A DNA stretch of 64,000 nt from Cladosporium sp. IMV 00045 (lineage: Eukaryota > Ascomycota > Dothideomycetes > Cladosporiales > Cladosporiaceae), in assembly GCA_001931905.2 (NCBI GenBank), contig MSJI02000196.1:62001-126000 (forward strand). Direction: 5' to 3'. The position numbers and the translations under genes are program-made. The first letter of the stretch is position 1; the number at the start of each line of letters is the position of its first letter. The notes beneath the pieces were generated by a model. It was not told the DNA's origin and did not search any database. It saw only the letters and a program-made list of their open reading frames with translations. Below are positions 21,623 through 31,663 of the stretch, piece by piece.

Positions 21623-23472
21623 GGTGACTGTGAGTGATGTTGTGTAGGTGAAAAGGATGGCGAGTTGAGGCTCGGTTGAGTTGTCGAGTTGTCGAGTTGT
21701 CGAGTTGTCGAGTTGTCGAGCGTCGTTTGGAATGAGTGATTGTAGAGCAAGAGTAGTAGATAAACAGTAATTGCTGAGGTTGAGAAAGAAGTTGTTCAGT
21801 CGATCAGGAGAAACTGATAGCAGTCGTCGGTCAAGTGATGAGATCCAAACGGAGGCGCACGTGCGATGACGACCGTTTCACAGACGGCTGGAGTAAATGA
21901 AGGGGAGGGAAGGAGTGAGGTGTGATGATAAGTTAGGGAAGGCAGAAAGGAGGTGAAGAGGATCTTGACGTAGAAGCAGCAAGATGCACCGGTTTAACAC
22001 ATTGGACGTCGACCGCTCACCCATCGGTCTGGCCAGGGTGAATTGGCAAAACAAACCGAAGATCTATCAGCGCCTTGCGACAAGCGTATTGGGATACCGA
22101 CACCAGCACGCGGCTCGCCTGTCGCCATTCGTACCCCCGTTACCGCTCCCGCGCCTTGCGTGGCCTTGTTCGAGTAGGATCGCAGCTGAACGATGGCGAC
22201 TGGCCCACATGCCCTCGATGCCATAAAGGAGACCCACCTCCGCGATACCCTTTCAGACTACCCCGAAGCTAGCATTACTAGCGACTGGAAGTGATACAGG
22301 GCCATGGCACGCGAGGTGTCGATAAAGGTCCGGGCGAGAAGGGCAGTCTGGGGTTCTGGGGATTGGTTTAGAAGCGGTGTGAACCAGAGGATATGAACAA
22401 CACCGCGGTCAAGATAAGATTAAATCATTGACGAGACTGGAACGTGGCTCAAGGCGCATGTGGCTTGCAGGAGATTGGCTTGTCCTGGTGGTCGGTGTCG
22501 CCGGCCCACGCGAGCCGCATGCACCGGAGATCTGTCGTCTACCTGCCGGCGAGCTAAAATGGTATTTCACATGCAAAGGGGACATGGAAAGGTTCGGGAA
22601 GCCATCCAAGCACCCGGCTGGGTGTCTCGCCCTGAAATCAAGAGCGATTCACCAAGAAAGTATGTTCACGCGGCTCTGCGGGCAAACGCCTTGTGAGTGC
22701 GCCGGAGCGTTGACCGAACCATGTTCACAGTCGTGCTTCATATACCTACCTCCTAAGCAGCACTTCAAGCCTCCAATCATCCATCTCGGAGATGTCGAGA
22801 CCGCGAAGACGCGAATGCCGCTATCGGCGCTGAATTCTTGGATCAAAGTGTATAGGGGCTATTGTCGGGGAGCTGCGGCTGGGAATGGAACTGACTGCAT
22901 GGTGCTGTCTTGTTGACGATGATTTGGTCACAGGATCCAGGGCAGTGCCGGAGGTGACGATGCTAACATACCATCTCCCACGTAGGCATCGCAAGACGCT
23001 TGTTGGTCTTGATGAGAGATGTCAACACGGAATCGCATGAATGCATTTTCAGGCTGAAATGATGCAGACTTTCATGTTCCCAGTGCTTCTCAAAACACAG
23101 GGGTTGTTGACGCAACGACGTCATCGCAATTAACATGGCGAACAACCCCTCCTCAAGAGCCGACTGGATGGAAAATATATCCAAGGCCAAAACTAATGAT
23201 GGCCTTTCTTATCGTCGACCTCGATCTTCGCTAGAATGTAGCTATGACTGCTCCATCATCCAGGAGATACAGCGCTCGGAGCAAAGAGCAGTGCTGTTGA
23301 CATGTAAGCAGCAGCTGACATATCCTCTACGCAATCAATCCCACCTCTCTCAACGGCTTTTCCTATAAGCCAGGTCAAGTACAACAAACACCACCCTTCC
23401 AACCTCCATCTCCTCAATCCGACATCAGAAATCCCAATCAGAACTCGAAATCACAACACCAACCCTCCCGAA
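21623..23472. other. intergenic, 1.85 kb
   Basis: Divergent promoter between the SDR and the cupin gene. Apart from the octanucleotide repeat described separately, only unconvincing short frames occur (for example on the plus strand at 22428-22916). No RNA gene recognised. Confidence 0.4.
21681..21720. repeat. five tandem copies of TTGTCGAG
   Basis: Five perfect, contiguous 8-bp units lie 59-99 bases upstream of the SDR start codon, in its likely 5' untranslated region or core promoter. The unit contains TCGA and forms overlapping TCGAGTTGTCGA stretches. Confidence 0.95.
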
Positions 23473-24274
23473 ATGACTTCCTCAGTCGACCCCTCCCTCC
23501 CCCCCCTCACCCCAACCTACCCACCAAGCAAACCCTCCCTCGACCTCGAATCCCCCCAAACCCGCGCCATAATCTCCCACCTCAACCTCCAACCCCACAT
23601 CGAAGGCGGGTATTTCGTCGAAACCGACCGCGACACCCGCCGTGTCCCCAACCCATTCAGTGCGTCTCAAAACACCCCCCTCTACAAACCCCCACTAACC
23701 CCATCCCTCCACAGCCCACACCCTCACCGGCAAAAAATCCCCCACCTCCTCCTCCACAGCCGACAGCGACATCCTTGTCTCCTCTCGCTCCGCCAGCACC
23801 ACCATCCACTACTACCTCACGCCCGCCTCGCCTTTGGGCGCCTTCCACCGCAACCGCGGCCGCACGGTGCACACGCTGCATCACGGGCGGGCGCGCTACG
23901 TGATTATCCACGCGGACGAAGTGGCGCCCAGCAATCGGCCGGGAGGGTACGGCGGGGCCGAAGAGGAAAGCGAGGAAGGGGGGTTGAGGAGGGAGAAGAA
24001 ACTCTGGACGGGCAAGGCGAGGGTGGAGACGTTTATCGTCGGTGGGGATGTGTTGGCGGGCGAGAAGGTGCAGTGGATCGTGGAGGGGGGGAAGTATAAG
24101 GCTAGTTTTCTGCTGGAAGACAAGCAGGAGGAGGGCAGGGGTTGTTTGATCAGTGAGACGGTCGTGCCGGGGTTTGAGTTCGCGGATCATGATTTTATGA
24201 GGAGGGAGAGGGGGGAGGTGCTGTTGACGGAGGAGCAGGTGAGGGAGATGGGGTGGATGGTTAGGGAGGAGTGA
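23473..24274 (+). CDS. DUF985 cupin-fold protein (YML079W-like)
   Basis: 248 residues from exons 23473-23659 and 23715-24274 with a 55-nt intron (donor GTGCGT). After a proline-rich start, the domain runs from ISHLNLQPHIEGGYFVETDR through SASTTIHYYLTP and LGAFHRNRGRTVHTLHHG to KVQWIVEGGKYKASFLLED and ISETVVPGFEFADHDFM, the usual DUF985 order. This jelly-roll family resembles germins and epimerases, but its reaction is not established. The first half is very rich in C on the coding strand, and an acidic, glycine-rich loop (about residues 138-155) is inserted compared with the compact family members. Confidence 0.85.
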
Positions 24275-24828
24275 TGGGGTGAGGGTTTTGGGGAGTGGAT
24301 GGTTGGGAGAATGGGAGAGAAGTTGTCAAAGGATTGATGAAATGTTCCCAGCTTGTCTGGGAGTTTCTTCTGAATACATGAAAACAATACTCTCATGTCG
24401 CTGCATGGGTATCTCTCAGCGAGTAGTATGGACAGCAAATTACATGAATGATGATCGTGAGTGAAAGAGAAAAGGAAAAGATGTCCCGAATCCCGAAAAG
24501 TGCGCCTCTGCTATGCTCTTGAGCGTCGCATGCTCTCTTGTAGCCAATGCCTTGTAGGCTTTTTCCCCATAAACGCCGGTAGAATTCATTTGATGCATGA
24601 CCTCTTTCCCTGAGGTCTGGTTTTCTTTTTCTCGTAGCAGTCGTCTTCCCTTCCCTTCAGTGTACAAAGACTGGCAGAGGACGTCGTGACGCCTTGTCGT
24701 CTCCATTGTGTCGACCTCCCGGTGGCCGGTGTTTGGAGCCTTCTCTTTTGATAGCTTCCATCTCAGCTTGTCGCAGCTCTTCTCTGCATTGCCATAGTCT
24801 TGCGCAGCTTGCTGATTTGGCAATTCAT
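24275..24828. other. convergent intergenic region
   Basis: About 550 bases of presumed 3' sequence. A 127-codon minus-strand frame at 24440-24823 lacks an ATG at its start and has no recognisable product; it is treated as the 3' untranslated region of the small membrane gene. Confidence 0.4.
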
Positions 24829-24972
24829 CTAAGCATCCTCTCCACTAGTCTCGGAGTTGCCTCCTCGGCCTCTGCTGAAACCTGACTGCAGGCGGTAGAT
24901 CAGGTAGCCGATGATGGCGAGGACGAGCAGGAGGACGATGACGATGATCGCGATGACAATGTTGCCGCTCAT
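24829..24972 (-). CDS. small single-pass membrane protein (47 residues)
   Basis: A predicted 47-residue protein starting MSGNIVIAIIVIVLLLVLAI at an ATG in good context (ACCATGAGC). Residues 4-26 form one strongly hydrophobic helix, followed by a basic, glycine-rich tail (SGFSRGRGGN) and an acidic end (SETSGEDA). The positive residues just after the helix predict a cytosolic C-terminus. No family was recognised. The long pyrimidine-rich leader and clean stop support a real gene, but transcription is unproven. Confidence 0.5.
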   Translation of the reverse strand: MSGNIVIAIIVIVLLLVLAIIGYLIYRLQSGFSRGRGGNSETSGEDA

Positions 24973-26026
24973 GGTTGCGGTGAAGGATGGGTTTGAGTGG
25001 TTGTTTCGGCGGTGTGGAGGGGTCGAGGAGAGAGAAAAGTTGGGTTGGTCGGAGGTTTGCTGGGGTTGTATCTTGGTCGAGTGATTCTTTCGATGCGAAT
25101 CGTGCGTCCGTATAAGAGCTTGTGAGCAAGATGTTTTTGGGTATTGGTTTCGTTTTATCAGGCCAATGAATGAGGCTTGCAGGTCGTGATGCTGTATAAT
25201 CTGCTCTTCGCCGGCTGTGAATAATTGCAACTTAATTCAGAGTACTCCTTAAGGTGACAATAAGTGGAGTCAAAGACAATGTATTGAGAAGACGGGAATG
25301 CAAACAGAAAGAAGGTGCCATTTTGTCTAGTGTTGTCTGCGTGGCGGGCTTTCGCTGGCTGGTGGCTGGTCTTGCAACACGAATGGCTGGGGCTCGCTTG
25401 CGCTCGAGCGTATAGCTGCGTCACGTAGGCATATGCGGATGTGTTCGTATATGGCTGGCCATTTTATGAAGATGATATATTTCAGAAAGCAAAGCGTCTT
25501 GCCTGAATCTATCAAATGATATCTGTCAATAAGGAAATGTCAAGAATGAGGGTTTGCCTGTCTCACATTTTCTTGACATGTGAAGGTGCCGAGCGGAGGA
25601 AAGAGAGAGAGAGAGAGAGAGAGAGATCCACAGAGACGCTAGCGGCGGCTTCCTCCCGCGCGGCTAGCGGCTCCACACCAATCGTCGTCAACACCAGTCA
25701 ACATCCTGGCAATCGATGGCTGCAACATCCAGTTGTCTATCTCGCAATGCATATGACTTCCCGCGCGTTGTTGCCTGGCCATGTTCGTCCAGTCATCGCA
25801 GCATTGGCTATTCATTGCCAATCTGCCGACTTCTTGACTCATCGTTCATGTATCGCAGTGATTTGTTCATACAACGCCCATGATGGCTTCTGGTAATGCG
25901 CCCGAGTCTCAATTCGTGACTTTGATAGGTGGTTTACGTTTGCAAAGGCGACAACCACTCAGTCTAGAGCCTAGAGAGACTTGAGATCTTGGAGGTACTT
26001 CCACGCAGGACCATACGCACTCAAAC
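24973..26026. other. divergent intergenic region
   Basis: About 1.05 kb serving as promoter for the small membrane gene and the F-box gene. It holds a (GA)n tract described separately. No other feature recognised. Confidence 0.45.
25602..25626. repeat. (AG)n microsatellite
   Basis: Twelve uninterrupted AG dinucleotides, about 400 bases upstream of the F-box gene. Confidence 0.95.
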
Positions 26027-26914
26027 ATGGCAGGTCAATCATCATCTGGTCTACCCTTGCCTACTGAAGTCTCTCATATTACTAGCCGTGTCGCGCAACC
26101 GACAACAACCACAACAGAGCCGCCTGCGCAAGCACTTGAGCCACATATCTGTGAAAACTCAAATTGCGCCGCATCTAGAGTCTGGGAAACCACCGAACTG
26201 CTTGAGCACATCTTCGCTTTCCTCCCAACGAACCACCTCCTCCCCCTCCGCTCAGTCAAAAAGTCATGGAACGGCTTGATATTGGAATCGCCATACTTAC
26301 GTCTTCATTTGTTCGTCCACGCGAATTGGCAACATCCCGCAGCTGACTTCCGATTACTCCCTCTGAGCCTCCCGGGCTTGGAAATACGACGAGGAAAGCC
26401 CGTCCACCTAGGCCACTGGATCGAATTACACATCAACATAGACGCCGCGGAAAACATTCTCGAGGACGCCACAGACCGCAAACCATTCGTACGCTCAGCA
26501 TGGTTCGCTCAAGACTTCGAATCCCGCGCTCCACCACCGACCTCGCGCATAACACCACTCCACTCCGACCTCGTAATCACGCAACCGCCCATCGTAGGAA
26601 TGCAAGCCTTCATCGTCGACGTCGACACAACACTCCCAGACAGACCCGCATCGACCTCAGCAGAAGACGACGACGACCAAGAAGTCAAAAACACAACCAT
26701 CCCCGCCGTCCACTCTAAAATCTCCTGCGACGCCGGCATCACTCTCGGTTTCGTCGCCTCAGTCGCCCAAACCATGCTGACGCCAGCCATGCTCTCGAAC
26801 GACCGAGACGAGCACAAAGACCACAAAGTCATCTTCACTGCCATCGTGTCGTACTGCCAGTCCGATACTGCGCCTAGGAAGCGCAGTGGGACTAGGATGG
26901 TTACGACTGTTTGA
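26027..26914 (+). CDS. F-box protein
   Basis: 295 residues, single exon. An F-box lies at about 50-95: VWETTELLEHIFAFLPTNHL then LLPLRSVKKSWNGLI and a following SPYLRLHLF, the order seen in many ascomycete F-box proteins that dock to Skp1 in SCF ubiquitin ligases. The remainder carries no repeat (no WD or LRR); it holds an acidic stretch EDDDDQE near 220 and no transmembrane helix. Substrate unknown. The ATG at 26027 is the first in frame, following an A-rich leader. Confidence 0.8.
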   Translation: MAGQSSSGLPLPTEVSHITSRVAQPTTTTTEPPAQALEPHICENSNCAASRVWETTELLEHIFAFLPTNHLLPLRSVKKSWNGLILESPYLRLHLFVHANWQHPAADFRLLPLSLPGLEIRRGKPVHLGHWIELHINIDAAENILEDATDRKPFVRSAWFAQDFESRAPPPTSRITPLHSDLVITQPPIVGMQAFIVDVDTTLPDRPASTSAEDDDDQEVKNTTIPAVHSKISCDAGITLGFVASVAQTMLTPAMLSNDRDEHKDHKVIFTAIVSYCQSDTAPRKRSGTRMVTTV

Positions 26915-26981
26915 TCATGGCGAGTATTGAATCTTGCATGTGATCATAGGCGATGTGGACTGGATTGACGTCATCAAACAA

Positions 26982-27086
26982 GCAGCTTTAGCTCACATGG
27001 GAGAGCGCCAGACTGAAGTTCACTTCATGTCAAAAAGCATTCTGTGCGGTATCTGGAGGTACTGTGTTCGATCCACAGAAGCTGCA
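26982..27086 (+). tRNA. tRNA-Phe (GAA) with 32-nt intron
   Basis: The acceptor stem GCAGCTT (26982-26988) pairs perfectly with AAGCTGC, followed by discriminator A at 27086. The A box TTAGCTCACATGGGAGAGC and B box TGTTCGATCC are present. The anticodon arm CCAGA-CTGAAGA-TCTGG gives anticodon GAA and is interrupted after position 37 by an intron at 27019-27050. Spliced length is 73 nt before CCA. The intron position is the canonical 37/38 site. Confidence 0.95.
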
Positions 27087-27457
27087 ATTTTTCTTTTGCC
27101 ATGGTTTGGTCTTGCTTGCTGTCACGATTGGATATCGAAGTGACACGGAAGAGCAATCACGCTGTTTTTGGGCGGTGGGAAAGATGCTTGGTGGGATAAT
27201 TTTGGATGGACGAGTAACGGATTGAATCTGAAAGGTATAATGAACGGGACGGCGAACTCGGGTTTACAGGACTGAGCGAGTTGGAAATATCTCTGAGAAA
27301 TTAGAGCGCTTCACAGATCTAGAGGCGGTACAGGGCAGACTGAACAATTGCCTCTCCCTGTTATAATATGCGAAGGCGGATCAGCAACCGCCATACGTCG
27401 AGGTTTTTTAGTGATCAATATACAGCCAGATATCCCTACAAAAATACACCAGACCCA
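27087..27457. other. intergenic, with Pol III terminator
   Basis: A T5 run at 27088-27092 terminates the tRNA gene. The remaining 360 bases before the convergent lipid-phosphatase stop hold nothing recognised. Confidence 0.5.
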
Positions 27458-28480
27458 TCACCTATCACCCCTCCCAAACTCTCCCTCGGCCATACTGTAC
27501 CTCCCCCCTTCCACAGCCCCATACCCGCCCTCCTCCTCATCCCTCCCCCTCTTCATCCCACCACCCCCAACCCTCCTCCCCGCCGGCTCAAACGGCTCAT
27601 CGCAATCCTCGGCCCACAAACTCGGGAAATACCTCGCCCAATTCCCCACCGTAACCACACACCCCAGCACACTCCCACTGACCACGTCGAAAACATCATG
27701 CCTGTAATCCTCCAGCCGACTAATCGCAATCAACGCCGCGCCCACCAGCGGCGCGAGGCAGAGCAGCACACTCACGTGCGACGCGCGCGGACGCAAGCAG
27801 TGCGTTTGACTCGCCAGGAAGAGCGCCAGCCAGCCCAATCCCGCGAAGGCGAAACTGCTGTGGCCCGAGGGGTAGGAGCGCCAGCCGTCTTGAAGGAGGT
27901 GAGGGGAGGTTTCGGTGCAGACGGAGATGGTCACGAGCGTGCCCGGGGGAGTGTTGGGGGAGGGTTTGCAGCGCGCGAGGAGGTCGGGGCGGGGCCGGCC
28001 GATGGCGTTTTTGAATATGTCGGTGAGGAGGGAGGTGGTGAGGATGCTGAGGGTGAGGCCGAGGAGGAGGACGTGCGTGAGGTGCGCGGAGCGCGTGGGT
28101 GGGAGGAGGCTGCCTAGGAGGAGGAGGAGGGCGGGGATGCCGAAGGCGTAGAGGAAGAGGTAGGCTGGGAGGGTGGGTTGTCAGTTTTGTGGGTTTGATT
28201 TTGGTTGTGATGTTGAAAGCAGTTTGGACTTACGAACTGGCACTCGCTCGATCTCGGCGTGTGGATGTTGAATTCGAGAGTCGTCGACTGTGAACATTTG
28301 GTGGAAAGGCTCGCTGGTGAATTCCAGGAAGGATAGAAGGATGATCACGATCATCAGTCCCAGGTAGTCGCCTGCATAGCTCTTGGACCAGAACCTTTGG
28401 GCGGCTTCCCAGAGGCCGCCTTGGGGTGGTGAGGAGGAGCGCATGCGCCGGTTGTCATGGTGGCTTTCGGAGCCGGGCAT
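27458..28480 (-). CDS. PAP2 lipid phosphate phosphatase (Dpp1-like)
   Basis: Membrane phosphatase that removes phosphate from diacylglycerol pyrophosphate, phosphatidate or similar lipids. 317 residues from exons 28480-28234 and 28164-27458 with a 69-nt intron. The three PAP2 motifs are complete: KNAIGRPRPD (C1), YPSGHSSFAF (C2, with the catalytic histidine) and SRLEDYRHDVFDV (C3). About six hydrophobic helices are visible, the first at DYLGLMIVIILLSFLEF. The C-terminal 50 residues are Gly/Glu/Arg-rich and probably cytosolic. Coding-strand codons are strongly C/G-ending. Divergent from MED7 with a 338-base shared promoter. Confidence 0.9.
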
Positions 28481-28818
28481 TTTATGGTGAAAGAGAAGGG
28501 AAATGAAAGGAGAGGAAGTCAGATCACATGATGTTCAGTGAAATGTTGTAGACGAAAAGAAAGAGAGCTATTGATGATCAAGGGGAAAGTGACGACAGAT
28601 CTCAGGGTGGTCGATGGTGGAGTTGGGCTGCCCCAGATCGCCCAAAGCTTGTTCCACATTTCAAAGAGCCGCAGCCGAAGTGATCGAGCGCGCGAAGCTC
28701 TCCATCTCTCTGCCCACCACCCTCTCACTCTGCACTTCGACTCGACGATTCGCATGAGACATACCACTTGACACCGACAGCTGGTCTCTCGCGGTCGTCT
28801 GATCACCACTTTGTCACC
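28481..28818. promoter_or_regulatory. bidirectional promoter between lipid phosphatase and MED7
   Basis: 338 bases between two divergent start codons. No strong TATA box or named element was recognised. Confidence 0.5.
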
Positions 28819-29580
28819 ATGGCCGAAAAACCTCAAACCAAGGCCAACTTCCCAACCCCTCCGCCTTTCTACCAGCACTTCACCAAAGACAACATCAACA
28901 AACTCCGCCAGATTCGCAAAGAGCAAGGCACCTCACAGCCAGACCCCGAAGAGACCCGCGCAAGCGAAACCAAAGATGTCGACATCTCAACTCTCCCCCA
29001 AAACCTCCGCTACCTAATCCCACCCCCACCCCCAGCGGACGGCAAATGGCGCACCTTCGGCGCACACCACGACCTTCGCGCCCCCGACCCCTCGCTCGAA
29101 GAAGCCGGCATTGAAGTCCTCTTTCCCTCCGACCCCTCCGTAAAACTCAACCCGCAACCCTATCTCCTCAGCCTGGCGCGCTCGATGCTCACGACTTTCC
29201 TCGCGCTCACGGGCACTCTGGCCGAGGATCCAACACAGTACCAGGACCGTATCACGGATCTCACCACCATCGTGACGAACATGCACCATCTGATCAACCA
29301 GTACAGACCGCATCAGGCGCGCGAGACGCTTATTCTCATGATGGAGGAGAGGATTGAGAAGTTGAGAGGGGAGATTAAGGCGATTGGTGAGGCTGGGGAG
29401 AGGATGGATGGAGTTTTCAAGGGGTTGCAGGAGAGTGGAAAGGGGGACCGTGCGGAGGAGATGAATGGCGTGACGGAGAAGGATTGCAAACAGGACGCAG
29501 ATGTCAGTGGAAAGGAAAAGCAGCGGACTGCTTGGGAGGCTCTGCAAGCTGCCAGCTTGGAAGACGAAGAGGAAACTTGA
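28819..29580 (+). CDS. MED7: Mediator complex subunit 7
   Basis: Subunit of the Mediator middle module, linking regulators to RNA polymerase II in the nucleus. 253 residues, single exon, ATG in ideal context (CACCATGG). Family features: FPTPPPFYQHFTKDN at the start, LRYLIPPPPPADGKW with the conserved polyproline, FGAHHDLRAPDPSLEEAGIE, YLLSLARSMLTTFLAL, and a long helix LTTIVTNMHHLINQYRPHQA then RETLILMMEERIEKLR, which pairs with MED21. An upstream in-frame extension lacks an ATG. The acidic C-terminal tail is variable in the family. Confidence 0.93.
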   Translation: MAEKPQTKANFPTPPPFYQHFTKDNINKLRQIRKEQGTSQPDPEETRASETKDVDISTLPQNLRYLIPPPPPADGKWRTFGAHHDLRAPDPSLEEAGIEVLFPSDPSVKLNPQPYLLSLARSMLTTFLALTGTLAEDPTQYQDRITDLTTIVTNMHHLINQYRPHQARETLILMMEERIEKLRGEIKAIGEAGERMDGVFKGLQESGKGDRAEEMNGVTEKDCKQDADVSGKEKQRTAWEALQAASLEDEEET

Positions 29581-29748
29581 TGACATGAGCATTATCGTCG
29601 AATTCGTCACATGCCAGCCGGAGATTGGGTCACAGGCATGGAAGGCCAGCAGAAAAACCCCCACCCAGCTACTTCCAAGAGCTGGCGCGCGCACCAGGAA
29701 ACCAAGGAACGCCCAAAAACACACTCAACCCGCGCGGAAAGGACAAGA

Positions 29749-30255
29749 CTAATACCCCTCGATATGGCCCTTGTGCGACTTCTTGTTCTCCTCCGCATCA
29801 GCCGCTCCGACAGCGCTGAAGTTCCCAGCGCCGGCGCCTAGACACGCCACAACAGTCAGCATCCCGCGAGGAAAAGTGCGAAGCGACTAATCGCATCCGC
29901 ACAGCAACGGCGGTCAACCTCACCTTTCATAGCCGCCTTATCATCCCTCTCCTCGACCGAACTGCCATCCTTCGCGGTCGTCTTGGTCGACTTGCCGGAG
30001 AAGACGCCCGAGAGCGCGCCGAAGATGTTGAGGTTTAGGCCTGCCTACACAAGCGTCAGGTAAGATTTGAAGAAGCAGAGAAAGACGGTCTGCGTCTCCT
30101 TTGCGAATCTGAGGGCTTGGTTGATGATCTTGGAAGTTCAGGTCAAGGCATACACTAGCACTGGCTTTCGCGCTCTCCTCGTGGCTCTCCACGGCGCCGG
30201 ACGGCCGGGGTGCGACGTCTTGCGCCATTTTCTTGGAGACTTCATTGGAGGGCAT
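29749..30255 (-). CDS. small conserved-looking protein of unknown function (103 residues)
   Basis: Exons 30255-30154, 30044-29924 and 29837-29749 join in frame (312 nt). Introns are 109 and 86 nt, longer than most here. The product begins MPSNEVSKKMAQDVAPRPSG, has a small hydrophobic-glycine core AGLNLNIFGALSGVFSGKST, then charged residues and a glycine/alanine section AGAGNFSAVGAADAEENKKS ending GHIEGY. There is no signal peptide or membrane helix long enough to span. No family recognised. Precise GT-AG joins giving a single frame across three exons argue for a real gene. It is convergent with MED7, 168 bases apart. Confidence 0.65.
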
Positions 30256-31663
30256 TATTGCTTTGAACCAGATAGGGCAGTGCGTGAGGAGGAGAAGATT
30301 CTTGGAAAACTAGTTTCGTCTGGAGATCTGGGCTACAATAGAGATCTCAAGATAAAGTAGAGTCAGAGAGTAAAAGTTATGAACGAGAGCAAGTGTGGCT
30401 GACGCTCACTTCTCAAGCTCATAAAGAAGCTCCCTTGCTGTGCCCCTCGTATCATCAGCCCCATGTCGGTTTTTGGTTCACAAAAACCGGTTTCGACTCC
30501 GCTGCTGTGTTCCAGGGAGAGATTGCGTCATTGGGGATGTAGGTTGGGAGCTTGAGTTCATTGTTCTCTTTCGATACCCTAGAAATCATCTGGATGCAAT
30601 ACATATGTAGGTAGCAATCACATTAGAACTTGACATGAACAAAGATTGTAGAGATACATCCGAGCGATGCGATCTTGCGAGCTCGTTATCAGCTGTACGC
30701 TTTTTCTCGAGATTGATGTGAGAGCAGTTCTGGGGTTCACGAAGTTGTGATCACGCTCTTCACATGTATCTCTTGCTAGAGAAACACATGGATGTTAGAC
30801 CGTACAATCTCAATACGCAAAAGTCGTCGGAGTACTTCGATAGCCAGCAAGCCGAGGTGTAGATTGTAGTCTTTGACATGAGAAGAGTGAATAAGGTATT
30901 GAAAGTGAAGAATAGATGGTTGAGATCCGTCCGGAGGGTGGGGTCCCTGCTGGGCTTAGCGTCTCGTTCACGTGGGACATCTTTAGCCGGAGCATTTCAT
31001 CAGGCAACTGCTTCACCACACCACTTTCACCACTTAACTCAAATGGCCGTACATGGGACGTGGGTAGTGGTAAGGCTGAGTTCCGACGTTAAGCTACGAG
31101 CCCTGCCCGGGAGGCCTTCCATTTAAGCCCTCTCCAACGGATGCAGTTTGGAGATGCTTTACGCCACTTGGTCTGGACCGGGCGAGACGAGACATGAGCT
31201 GATGCCTACTCGTGAATGCGAGATGCTGCACGGATCTCTCGCAAAGGTTCATACACACGATTTTCTCTATGGTTACGACGCTATCCACCCAATAGCATTC
31301 ACATACTAGGAGGTACGTGTAAACGGAGCAATTGGTGGAACAAGCGAATATTCAAAGCAGGCGCGTTTCCTGGTGTCGAATTAACCGAGCACGCCAAAAC
31401 GCGGAGAAAACGCTCAGATGTGGGCGCCCGAGATCTGCGGAGAAGTACGAGCGTTTATGCATTGGCGACCCTGTTGGCGAGATGCCCTCATGGCTTCTTC
31501 CGGATCATGGGCGTGTGATCATGTGTCCTTCGTCTTTACCTGCAAGTCGGTTTACATCCCTTCTACAACATCTTGCCATCCACTTGCCATCCACAAGGCA
31601 TGATTGTGCGATCTCAACCAACTTTAGCCATGTGAGGATCTGGACGATCCTCCGACCGCCAAA
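30256..31663. other. intergenic, 1.4 kb
   Basis: Divergent region between the 103-residue gene and the seven-helix membrane gene. Only short unconvincing frames; no tRNA or repeat recognised. Confidence 0.4.

Noticed and set aside
22428..22916. 162-codon plus-strand frame in the 1.85-kb gap upstream of the cupin gene
   Set aside because: No recognisable domain, composition unlike neighbouring proteins, and no plausible exon partners.
23473..24099. 208-codon plus-strand frame read straight through the cupin intron
   Set aside because: After 23659 the frame becomes His/Arg/Pro-rich and loses the cupin pattern, which is restored by removing 23660-23714.
24440..24823. 127-codon minus-strand frame after the small membrane gene
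   Set aside because: It does not begin with ATG and sits where the 3' untranslated region should be; no family recognised.
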